In this document: positions 16,052 through 23,403 of the stretch, one piece after another
Layout of the letters: the number at the start of each line of letters is the position of its first letter
How positions within the stretch are numbered: the stretch's first letter is position 1
From: CAYWFP01 sp964457365
GTDB taxonomy: Bacteria > Planctomycetota > SZUA-567
Length of the DNA: 29,188 nucleotides
Assembly: GCA_964457365.1 (NCBI GenBank)
Contig: CAYWFP010000051.1
Coordinates: 1 to 29,188 of the forward strand
Reading direction: 5' to 3'
Notes under the pieces: generated by a model
Told to the model about the DNA's origin: nothing
The model's input: only the letters and a program-made list of their open reading frames with translations
Database searches by the model: none
Position numbers and translations under genes: made by a program

Positions 16052-18004
16052 TCAGTCCTGTGCCGGTTGATGCGGGTTGATCTCTTCGCCGAAACGGACG
16101 ATCCGTGCGCTGTTGAAGATGACGATCAGGCTGCTGACGTTGTGCAGGATCGCGGCCATGACCGGTGTGATATACACGGCCCGTTCGGTTCCGAGGCTGG
16201 CGGCGATCAAGCCGCCTAGGACGAAGACGATCCCGACGATCATGTTCTGCGTGATGATGCCGCGTACGCGCCGGCTGAGTCGGATGAGAAAGGGCAAGCG
16301 GTCGAGATTACTCGAGAGCAGCGCGATAGAGGCCGAGTTGATGGCGATATCGTTTCCGGCTGCTCCCATCGCTACGCCAAGATCGCCTGCAGCCAGTGCC
16401 GGCGCATCGTTGACCCCGTCACCGACGACCATGACGCGTTTGCCCTCGCGCTTGTAGCCTTCCACCAGTTCCAGTTTCATCGCTGGCAGGCATTCTGCCA
16501 CGACGTCGGTGCAGCCCAGGTCGCCCGCCACCCGCTTCGCTACACCCCAGCGGTCGCCGGTGACCATGGCCAAGGTATGTATGCCGAGCTTTTTCATGTC
16601 ATCGGTGGCCTGTTGCGCTTCCGGACGCGCCTTGTCGAGCATGCCGACCCACCCCAAGGCTTTGTCTTCGGCGGCGACATAGACCGTGGAATACCCTTCG
16701 GCTTCGGTAAGCGTTGGCGTTTCGAGGTGGTCCAAAGCAATGCCTTCCTCGGTCAACCAACTCGTCCGGCCGACGCGAACGGTTTTACCATCGACAGTGG
16801 CGATGACGCCTTGACCACCGACTTCACGGGTGTTCTCCGGCTGCTGTAGATTCACCCGCGCTTCGTTCGCGACACGGATCAGGGCACGCGCGGCCGGGTG
16901 GTTCGAATAGCGATCGGCCGAGCCGGCCATGGTCAGCAGATACGCCGCTTCCACGCCGGGGGCCGGCGCCAGACGCGTGACGTTCAATTCACCGGTGGTC
17001 AGTGTGCCGGTCTTGTCCAGGACGACCGCATTGATGCTGCCTGCGGACTCCAGGTGGGAGACATTCTTGACGAGGATTCCCAGGCGCGCCGCGCACGTCA
17101 GGCCCGCGACCATCGCCGTCGGCGTGGAGAGGACGATCGCGCACGGGCAACTCACCACCAGCGCGGTAATTGCCGCTTCGATGGTGCCGGTGAAATACCA
17201 GATCACCGCAGCGATCATGACGATAGCCGGCGTGTACCATTCGGCATACTGGTCTATCATGCGCATGATCGGCAGGCGCGTGCGTTCGGCGTCGAGGATC
17301 AGTTCGCGTACCCGACCGAGTGTGGTGTCCTCCCCGACCTGTGTCACTTCAACCTCGATCACGCCGGTAAGGTTGACCGTACCGGCGAAGACCTGGTCGC
17401 CGGCGCGTTTGTCCACCGGCAGGCTTTCGCCGGTGACGCTGGCCTGGTTGATCGTCGTCTCTCCGTTGTGCAGGATTCCGTCGGCGGGAACATTCTCGCC
17501 GGGGCGGATGCGGAGTCGGTCGCCCGCACGCAGTTGCGAAACGTCGACATCGGCTTCCTCGTCGCCTATGAGGCGGTGGGCCTTGTCCGGAGTCAAGCGA
17601 ATGAGCCCTTCCACGGCCGCTCGAGCACCGAGAGCCGTGCGCGTCTCCAGAAGTTCGGCGAGCAGGAGGAAGAACGCGACCAAGCCAGCTTCCTGGTACT
17701 TGTTGGTGGCGAAGCAAGCCAGCACCGCCAGTGCCGCCAACTCGCCGATGTAGATATGCCCCTTCAAAATATTCGTTACCGCACGCGAAATCAGGGGGGC
17801 CGCGAGCAGGATTGCGCCGATTAGAGCGCTCAGACCCGCGACGATCTGGCGCTCGGACGGAAGTCCCGCCTCGAAGGTGTATGCCGCGATGTAGGAATTG
17901 ACGATCAAGGCGCCGCCGGCGAATGTGCCGAAGATGAGCGCGGTGTTCTGCGTCTGGGTCACTTCGATCGGAGCGTTATCGTTAGGGGTGAAAACGGCGG
18001 TCAT
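16052..18004 (-). CDS. P1B-type heavy-metal-translocating P-type ATPase lacking an N-terminal metal-binding domain
   Basis: A 650-residue metal pump. Landmarks: actuator loop TGES at 191-194, CPC metal site (Cys286, Cys288) in TM6, phosphorylation motif DKTGT with Asp330, HP dipeptide at 369-370 characteristic of P1B pumps, and hinge GDGVNDAPAL from 528. About eight membrane helices fit the topology. The N-terminus has no HMA domain and no Cys in its first 95 residues. The last helix reads LHNVSSLIVIFNSAR, which lacks both the Met-x-x-Ser-Ser of Cu pumps and the Asp of ZntA-type pumps, and is closer to CtpC-type mycobacterial pumps (Mn/Zn) as I recall them; metal specificity is therefore uncertain. 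The ATG overlaps the upstream SPFH stop by four bases. P1B identity is secure. Confidence 0.94.
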   Translation of the reverse strand: MTAVFTPNDNAPIEVTQTQNTALIFGTFAGGALIVNSYIAAYTFEAGLPSERQIVAGLSALIGAILLAAPLISRAVTNILKGHIYIGELAALAVLACFATNKYQEAGLVAFFLLLAELLETRTALGARAAVEGLIRLTPDKAHRLIGDEEADVDVSQLRAGDRLRIRPGENVPADGILHNGETTINQASVTGESLPVDKRAGDQVFAGTVNLTGVIEVEVTQVGEDTTLGRVRELILDAERTRLPIMRMIDQYAEWYTPAIVMIAAVIWYFTGTIEAAITALVVSCPCAIVLSTPTAMVAGLTCAARLGILVKNVSHLESAGSINAVVLDKTGTLTTGELNVTRLAPAPGVEAAYLLTMAGSADRYSNHPAARALIRVANEARVNLQQPENTREVGGQGVIATVDGKTVRVGRTSWLTEEGIALDHLETPTLTEAEGYSTVYVAAEDKALGWVGMLDKARPEAQQATDDMKKLGIHTLAMVTGDRWGVAKRVAGDLGCTDVVAECLPAMKLELVEGYKREGKRVMVVGDGVNDAPALAAGDLGVAMGAAGNDIAINSASIALLSSNLDRLPFLIRLSRRVRGIITQNMIVGIVFVLGGLIAASLGTERAVYITPVMAAILHNVSSLIVIFNSARIVRFGEEINPHQPAQD

Positions 18005-19242
18005 GGCAACTCCTCCCCATTCGCTTTGTCCGATTTGCTCTCTGTGTCGAGGGCTGCGGCAGCAGGCGGACGGGTCCAGAAGTAGACGTTCTCGCGCGGC
18101 ACGTAGTAGAGTCGCGCGGGCGCGAGCATCCTGCGAACGCTCTCGTAGCGGTAGCCTTCGAGGTATAGACGTAACCCGGCGGGATCGTCGGGAAACCGCT
18201 CGAGAATATCGCGCATGCGCGCGGCGTCGCCCTTGGCCGTAGCGACGATGTCGGCGGCGTAGACTTGCGCTTCTCGGGTGATCCGGGCGGCGGCAACCTT
18301 GGCTTCGTTGACCGTGGTGTTTTGATAGCTACGCGCTTTTTCGATCAGCGTGCTGCGCTTCTGGTCGGCTGTGGTTACGCGGTTGAATGCCTCTTGGGTG
18401 CGCCCCGGGGGTACGAAGCCGCCGAAGCTGCCACCCTTGACGTCGACGCGCTCGATATCGATTCCGTAACGGAAACGCCCATGCGGATCGACCAGTTGTC
18501 CGCGGATATCATCGGTGATGCGGTCCAAAAGCTCTTGACGCCGGATTTGACCGAAAACAAGCTCGTCTACCGACATCCCGGCGAGATTACGGACGATGGC
18601 CGCGCGCGCGATCTGACGTAGAATAGCCTGGGGGCCTTGCGGATCCGCTTCGGCGTCAATGCTGCTTTTCGGCCAGGTGAACGCGGCGGTACGATACTTG
18701 AAAAAATCGCGCACATAATACGTGATCAGCCAGCGGGTGTGGATCACGTTCAGGTCGCCGGTCAGCGCGTAGCCGTCGAGGGCCGGATCCAGAGATTCGG
18801 CTTCCGGCAGGCTCGCCCCCGGCTGGCCTCGGCCCGATCGCGGCCAGAAGGCGTCTTGAAGCTCGATGAAGAGCACGCGCTCGGCCGGAACGACCACCGG
18901 TTCGTCGATCGGCGCGGGCCAGAGGAAGATCAGGCCTTTCTCGTAGACCATGTCGTCGCGAAACTCGCCAAACCGCTTGACCAGCAGGACCTCCCCTTCG
19001 ACGACAGTGTGAAAGCGGCCGATGACGAAGAGCGCGGCGAGTGCGATCATCAGAATCTTCAGTACGCCGAAAGCCGTACCTACAGCACGGTGCAGACTGG
19101 CGGCGGTCGGATCGGCTTCGACGGCTGCCTGTTCGTTCCCGCTCAGCGATGTGCTCGGTTTACACGCCGGGCACCCGGGCACCGGGTGTGCCGGATCGTG
19201 GTTGGCGTGCTCGGGCGGTTTGGGTTCGAGAGAATCGGTCAT
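18001..19242 (-). CDS. SPFH/Band 7 protein, HflK-like, with His/Cys-rich N-terminal tail
   Basis: A 413-residue membrane-anchored SPFH protein. The first ~54 residues are a cytoplasmic-looking tail containing His12, His15, His19, Cys24 and Cys27 within 16 residues, a possible metal site. A single transmembrane segment spans ~55-75, followed by a Band 7 domain (FHTVVEGEVLLVKRFGEF, later VDELVFGQIRRQELLDRIT) and a charged, Ala-rich coiled region near 290-340. HflK and HflC in E. coli form a cage around FtsH; no ftsH is in this window. It overlaps the HflC-like stop upstream and the P-type ATPase start downstream, each by four bases, so the three should be made in fixed proportion. Band 7 membership is strong; the HflK name is by order and topology only. 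Confidence 0.85.
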   Translation of the reverse strand: MTDSLEPKPPEHANHDPAHPVPGCPACKPSTSLSGNEQAAVEADPTAASLHRAVGTAFGVLKILMIALAALFVIGRFHTVVEGEVLLVKRFGEFRDDMVYEKGLIFLWPAPIDEPVVVPAERVLFIELQDAFWPRSGRGQPGASLPEAESLDPALDGYALTGDLNVIHTRWLITYYVRDFFKYRTAAFTWPKSSIDAEADPQGPQAILRQIARAAIVRNLAGMSVDELVFGQIRRQELLDRITDDIRGQLVDPHGRFRYGIDIERVDVKGGSFGGFVPPGRTQEAFNRVTTADQKRSTLIEKARSYQNTTVNEAKVAAARITREAQVYAADIVATAKGDAARMRDILERFPDDPAGLRLYLEGYRYESVRRMLAPARLYYVPRENVYFWTRPPAAAALDTESKSDKANGEELP

Positions 19243-20141
19243 CTGTTTTTCTCGATCTCGGGTAACGGCACGAGGTATTTCTCTAGCGGATTCTCCGCCG
19301 GAAGCACTACCGTGCTTTGTTCGCGCAGGACGTTCTCGGTGGCTTCAAGTTGCCGAAGAAAACGGTGAAGTTCGGGGTTCTGCTTGAAGACATTGTAGTG
19401 CGACGCGGCTTGTGCGTCCCCTTCGCCGCGGATCTGTCGGGCTCGCCCCTTGGCGTTACTGATCATGATCTCGCGTTCGGCGTTGGCGCGGGTCGTGATA
19501 TCGCGGGCTTCGCGTCGGCCGTCGTTGATGATCTTCTGCGAGAGAACCTTGCGCTCCTCGATCATGCGGTCGAAGACGATCTTCGTGGCGCCCTCGGGCA
19601 GCGCGAGCCTTACTACTTGCACGTCGGTGATAGCGACGCCATAGTTGCTCTTCTCGATCTCCTCGCGGAGGGAGGTGAAGAGTGATCTCTGGAATTCGGC
19701 GAACTGGGCGCGTTGGGCGGTATCGGTGCTGAGGATGTCGCTCAGATTCGTCCCCTGGGTTACGGTGCCGCGTATGGTGCGTGCTTGGCCATCGAGTTGA
19801 CGCTTGGCATCGACGTCGCTGCGGAAACGCTGGATATAGGTCTCCACGTCCGCTATTTTCCAGAATACGGCCAATCCGACAAGGATCGTCTTCTGATCCG
19901 CCGTTGGCAGGTTCTCCGCCTTGAGCGGGTAGACCCGGACGCGCGTGTCTATGACGCGCTTGGTCTCTATTGGCGCCGGCAGTTTGAACTTCAATCCGGG
20001 GTTGGTCTCAACGCCGACGATCTTCTGGAAGCGCAGTCGCGCCACGCTCGTGCCGGCCTGCACGGTATAGCAGATCGTCTTCAGCAGCAACAACATCACC
20101 AGGATGCCGGCCACGCCGATGGTCAGAACATGCCGTTTCAC
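19239..20141 (-). CDS. SPFH/Band 7 protein, HflC-like
   Basis: A 300-residue protein with one N-terminal transmembrane helix (about residues 4-21) followed directly by a Band 7 domain. HflC-like segments are ETKRVIDTRVRVYPLKAENL, TADQKTILVGLAVFWKIAD, YGVAITDVQVVRLALPEGA and a basic coiled region with ITTRANAEREIMISNAKGRA. The start is GTG at 20141, with GGAGGG six bases before it; an earlier in-frame GTG at 20159 would place that site inside the coding sequence. It lies 25 bases after the stop of the large SPFH gene and overlaps the next SPFH gene by four bases. In E. coli HflC pairs with HflK to modulate FtsH; here it sits between two HflK-like proteins, so a three-part assembly is likely. 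Confidence in the family is high. Confidence 0.9.
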   Translation of the reverse strand: MKRHVLTIGVAGILVMLLLLKTICYTVQAGTSVARLRFQKIVGVETNPGLKFKLPAPIETKRVIDTRVRVYPLKAENLPTADQKTILVGLAVFWKIADVETYIQRFRSDVDAKRQLDGQARTIRGTVTQGTNLSDILSTDTAQRAQFAEFQRSLFTSLREEIEKSNYGVAITDVQVVRLALPEGATKIVFDRMIEERKVLSQKIINDGRREARDITTRANAEREIMISNAKGRARQIRGEGDAQAASHYNVFKQNPELHRFLRQLEATENVLREQSTVVLPAENPLEKYLVPLPEIEKNR

Positions 20142-20166
20142 TTCGTTCCCTCCGTTCACTCCCGTG

Positions 20167-22221
20167 CTATTCGATCTCCGCGCGGATCGCTCGCTGGATG
20201 CGGTTGAGTTCGAACGCCTTGGTGTCGTCGATCACCGGCGTCACGTATTTCGGTAGCAGTACCTTCCGCGGTTGTGCCAGAGCCTTCTCCAGTACGCGCA
20301 TCTGTTTGCGTACCAGATAGGCCTCGGGCGCGGCGGCATAAGCTTCAAGTTGGTTGCGAAACTGTTCGGCCTCGGCTGCGGTAATCGTCGCCAGCCGATG
20401 GCGATAACTCTCGGCTTCGGCAAGGATGCGGTTGCGTTCGGCAGGGGCGAGGCCGAGGATTTCAGTCTCAAAACTTTTGGCACGGTAGATCTCGATGGCT
20501 TTCTGGTGCTCGCTGGCGACGACCTCCTGAAATGCCTGCCCGACCTCCCCGGCGGGGGGGTGGATATTGAAGATACTAAGGTTCGTCACCTGCAGCCCCA
20601 GGGAATGCTCGCGTACGCGTGCACGGATGCCTTCGAGCAGCTCTTCGCGTGTGGCGTCCCAATCTCCGCTCATGACGCGCCAGAAGTCGGCGCCTGCGAG
20701 ATAGGCGGCGATCTCGCTCTCGGCGAGATGCTGCAATTGCGGGCGCGCGTCGCCCTCGTAATGGCGGTAAAGATACCGGTAGATATCGCCCGGCTCTTTA
20801 CCGATGCGATACTCGATGGTGAAGGTGGCGGTTAGAAAAAGAGCGTCGACGAGTTTGCTGCGGCGTTCGATATCCTCGGCCTCGTTCCGTTCCTGACTCA
20901 TCGACGGCGGCAGCGGCATGAGGTAGTAGCTCTCGCTCTTGAGGTGCTTCTTCTCCCACGTGAGCACCTTGTCGCGCAAGTTGTCGAAATATTCGGTTGC
21001 TTTGCGTTCATACGCGTCGTAATCGATGGAGCCGTCGCGCCGCGGGGCCATCTCGATATCGAAGCCGAGGGTCAGGTTCTTCACCCGATTGGTATCAACG
21101 ATGCGTGCGCGCGCCACGGGCCATGGCCACGTCAGATGCAGTCCGGGCCCACGTGGCGGTGGCAACCGGTCCCACGACGATTCGTCCGTCGGCAAGTCTC
21201 GCCAGCCCTGCGGTGCGCCCCAAACCTCGATCACCGCCTGTTGCCCCGGCTCGACTACTGTCAGGCAACTCATCAGATACAGCGACAGGAGTTGTACTGT
21301 CAGCAGCGGCATGAAAGCGCGTTCGACGAAGCGGAAGAACCAGGTCTGGGAAATCTTGAAGCCAAACTGGTAGTCCAGCGTATGCGCGAAGGTGCGAAAT
21401 AGTCCTTCTGGTTCGGCGAAGAGGCCGCTCAGGCGTGAGTCGTAGGCCGGGCGTGTCTCCACCCCGGCGATGCGCGGGCGGTAGAAATCCATGAGAAAAT
21501 TGGCCAGGATCTCAAGACCTTGCAGCCCCATCCACGACGCGATCAAGAGGACCGCCACGAAGTTGATCCATTCGCCAACCCAAGCCTGACTGTAAAGCGC
21601 CAAAGTCACGCACGCGACCAGCAGGCCCAATACCGAGCTGACCATGTATCCCGCGCCTGCGCGAAGCTGGCGCCATTGACGGATACGGCTGAGACCGGTG
21701 GCGTACTTGGCGGGGATAAAGAGCAGAAATGCCATGATTCCGGCGGTAGCCGCACCGAATTTGGCCGCCTCCTTGTTCAGCGCCAGTTCTTCCGGAACCA
21801 CTCCCAGCGGCAGGCGCAGGATGAGGAAGAGCGCACCGTTTATCAGAAGCCACAGCCCCAGCAGCATGCTCGCCGCAGGAGCAACATATTGCTCGAAATG
21901 ACGCAGGTTGCGCTGTGCCGGTGGCTCGTCCGAGGCTTCGTAGAGCGAGGCCATGCCCTTGACGCGGCGCTGACGCTCGGTCTCCTCGATGTCGAACTTC
22001 TCCTCCGTGGCGCGACGCTTGAGCCAGAGATGCCACCAACTGATCAGCCAGAAGGCAACGCCGATCGCCAGTTGCATACGCAGATACGCCAGCGACTCGG
22101 CAGGAATTTTCCAGTATACCAGCAACGTGAGAATGATCGTTGCCGCCGTTTGCAGCACCAGTCCCAGCAGCGCCAGGTTCTCAGCGCGCCGCGGATCGGC
22201 GCGGTAATCGGTCGCGCTCAT
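20167..22221 (-). CDS. Polytopic SPFH/Band 7 protein with seven N-terminal membrane helices
   Basis: A 684-residue protein in which an HflK-like Band 7 domain follows a multi-helix membrane region. Hydrophobic helices are visible near 15-36, 44-66, 116-136, 155-171, 190-210, 218-243 and 303-321. The Band 7 domain begins at CLTVVEPGQQAVIEVWGAP and continues through TFTIEYRIGKEPGDIYRY and LGLQVTNLSIFNIHPPAGEV, then an Ala/Glu-rich coiled region near 570-640 and a KYVTPVIDD tail. E. coli HflK is about 420 residues with one helix, so the N-terminal ~300 residues are an addition. Its ATG overlaps the permease stop by four bases; the HflC-like gene follows after 25 bases. Role unknown; a membrane scaffold that nucleates the SPFH assembly is inference. 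Confidence 0.87.
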   Translation of the reverse strand: MSATDYRADPRRAENLALLGLVLQTAATIILTLLVYWKIPAESLAYLRMQLAIGVAFWLISWWHLWLKRRATEEKFDIEETERQRRVKGMASLYEASDEPPAQRNLRHFEQYVAPAASMLLGLWLLINGALFLILRLPLGVVPEELALNKEAAKFGAATAGIMAFLLFIPAKYATGLSRIRQWRQLRAGAGYMVSSVLGLLVACVTLALYSQAWVGEWINFVAVLLIASWMGLQGLEILANFLMDFYRPRIAGVETRPAYDSRLSGLFAEPEGLFRTFAHTLDYQFGFKISQTWFFRFVERAFMPLLTVQLLSLYLMSCLTVVEPGQQAVIEVWGAPQGWRDLPTDESSWDRLPPPRGPGLHLTWPWPVARARIVDTNRVKNLTLGFDIEMAPRRDGSIDYDAYERKATEYFDNLRDKVLTWEKKHLKSESYYLMPLPPSMSQERNEAEDIERRSKLVDALFLTATFTIEYRIGKEPGDIYRYLYRHYEGDARPQLQHLAESEIAAYLAGADFWRVMSGDWDATREELLEGIRARVREHSLGLQVTNLSIFNIHPPAGEVGQAFQEVVASEHQKAIEIYRAKSFETEILGLAPAERNRILAEAESYRHRLATITAAEAEQFRNQLEAYAAAPEAYLVRKQMRVLEKALAQPRKVLLPKYVTPVIDDTKAFELNRIQRAIRAEIE

Positions 22222-23222
22222 GCGATCTCCCGCTTTTCGAACAGGAATGCCGCCAGGAAGAGCATGGCGAAGATGTAGCCGACGGCGTAGAGGCTGGCGG
22301 TACCGACATAAGCCAGCGGTATCGTCTCCTCGCGCGTAAGCGCGTCACTCATCCAGAATGTCTGCAAGTTCGGCAACAGCCGGCAGAACGCTTGCACCGG
22401 CGGCAGGTAACCGTAGGCATCCAGGAAGTATTCGGTCGTCATGCCTCCGAGGTATGCGCATGCGCTGACGGCGAAATTTCCGCCCATTCCCAAACGCGTG
22501 CTTGCGGCGACCGCTACCCCGGCGACTACCAGGATTGCTTCCAACGTCAGCAGGCCAGCCTTGGCCACCTCCATATCGTAAGCGCCGAAATACCCAACAC
22601 CGTCGGGTCGCAGGACGAGGCTGTAGTCGCGGTCGAAAAGGCCGTAGACCAGAAAGAGCGCCAATACCGCAGGAATGAAAAAGAGTGTGAAGCTGCCTAC
22701 CCACGGTCGTCCGCGGAAATAATTCCGCGCGGTGGCAAAGATGACCGCTGCCAGCGCTACGGCGATCATCGCCAGCGCTGCTTTCCAGTCGAGCTTGTCG
22801 CGGACCGCTACCGGAGCGCCGACGCGAATGGTCATCAGAAGATACGCCGTCATTACCGCTGCGGCCGCCGCGATGGCGGTCGAAACGCCGAAATACTTGC
22901 CGAAGACGAAAGCTGTGCGGCTGATTCGTTTACTGAGAATGGTCAATGCCGTCTTCTCGTCGATTTCACGACTGATCACGCTTGCGGTGCAGAAGACCGC
23001 CAGCAGCAATCCCGCCAACAGTGCCGTCCCCAGCCCCAAGTCGGCGATCATGCGTGTCTCGGTCTTCTCGAGCCCCGAGCCGGTGCCGAAGGTGTAGATC
23101 TGCATTCCCGTGGCCGGACTCATGGCGATGACAGCGCAACCGATCATCAAGATCAATCCGTAGACCGGTTGTCGGACCGTCTCGAGAAAAGTATTGCGAT
23201 AAATAGCGTATATCTGCCCCAC
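22218..23222 (-). CDS. ABC-2 type permease, first gene of the SPFH operon
   Basis: A 334-residue integral membrane protein of the ABC-2/NosY-like group: a short N-terminal amphipathic segment (YRNTFLETVRQP), a first helix, an extracytoplasmic loop, then VISREIDEKTALTILSKRISR followed by FGKYFG, the coupling segment typical of these permeases, and four further helices. I chose GTG at 23222 because GAGG lies five bases upstream; another GTG two codons earlier is an alternative, and the longer open frame crosses the promoter region. It overlaps the large SPFH gene by four bases. No ATPase gene is adjacent; the ATPase four genes downstream is the likely partner, which would give that ATPase two or three permease partners. 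Confidence 0.82.
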   Translation of the reverse strand: MGQIYAIYRNTFLETVRQPVYGLILMIGCAVIAMSPATGMQIYTFGTGSGLEKTETRMIADLGLGTALLAGLLLAVFCTASVISREIDEKTALTILSKRISRTAFVFGKYFGVSTAIAAAAAVMTAYLLMTIRVGAPVAVRDKLDWKAALAMIAVALAAVIFATARNYFRGRPWVGSFTLFFIPAVLALFLVYGLFDRDYSLVLRPDGVGYFGAYDMEVAKAGLLTLEAILVVAGVAVAASTRLGMGGNFAVSACAYLGGMTTEYFLDAYGYLPPVQAFCRLLPNLQTFWMSDALTREETIPLAYVGTASLYAVGYIFAMLFLAAFLFEKREIA

Positions 23223-23285
23223 GGACACCTCGTTCGTTGAGTATTTCGGATATAGTCGGCGCGAACCGGAACCTTCACATATCGT

Positions 23286-23322
23286 CGAAGCGCGAATCTG
23301 ATATATTATAGACGTCGCTTCG
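23286..23322. repeat. Spaced inverted repeat flanking the operon -10 box
   Basis: CGAAGCG at 23286-23292 and its complement CGCTTCG at 23316-23322 match over 7 of 7 bases with 23 bases between. Arm centres are 30 bases apart, close to three helical turns, so a dimeric regulator bound to both arms would enclose the -10 box. A chance 7-base match in GC-rich DNA cannot be excluded. Confidence 0.3.
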
Positions 23323-23333
23323 GGTTGATGCAA
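23305..23333 (-). promoter_or_regulatory. Candidate promoter of the SPFH/P-ATPase/ABC operon
   Basis: On the minus strand a perfect TATAAT (minus reading of 23305-23310) lies 17 bases from TTGCAT (23328-23333). Initiation near 23298 would give a leader of about 75 bases to the GTG at 23222. Arms CGAAGCG (23286-23292) and CGCTTCG (23316-23322) flank the -10 and form a spaced inverted repeat. Confidence 0.5.
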
Positions 23334-23354
23334 CTCCAGAAAACATCTGAGTGC

Positions 23355-23383
23355 TTTACATCCCTTTACCCATCACATATCTT
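23355..23383 (+). promoter_or_regulatory. Candidate promoter of the duplicated permease gene
   Basis: TTTACA (23355-23360) and TATCTT (23378-23383) are 17 bases apart. The predicted start near 23390 leaves only about 14 bases before the ATG at 23404, just enough to contain the AAGGAG at 23393-23398. Confidence 0.35.
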
Positions 23384-23403
23384 CTGGCTGGAAAGGAGAT
23401 GGT

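Noticed and set aside
15263..16219. Plus-strand open frame opposite the ABC ATPase
   Set aside because: Antisense of a gene with complete Walker A, signature and Walker B motifs.
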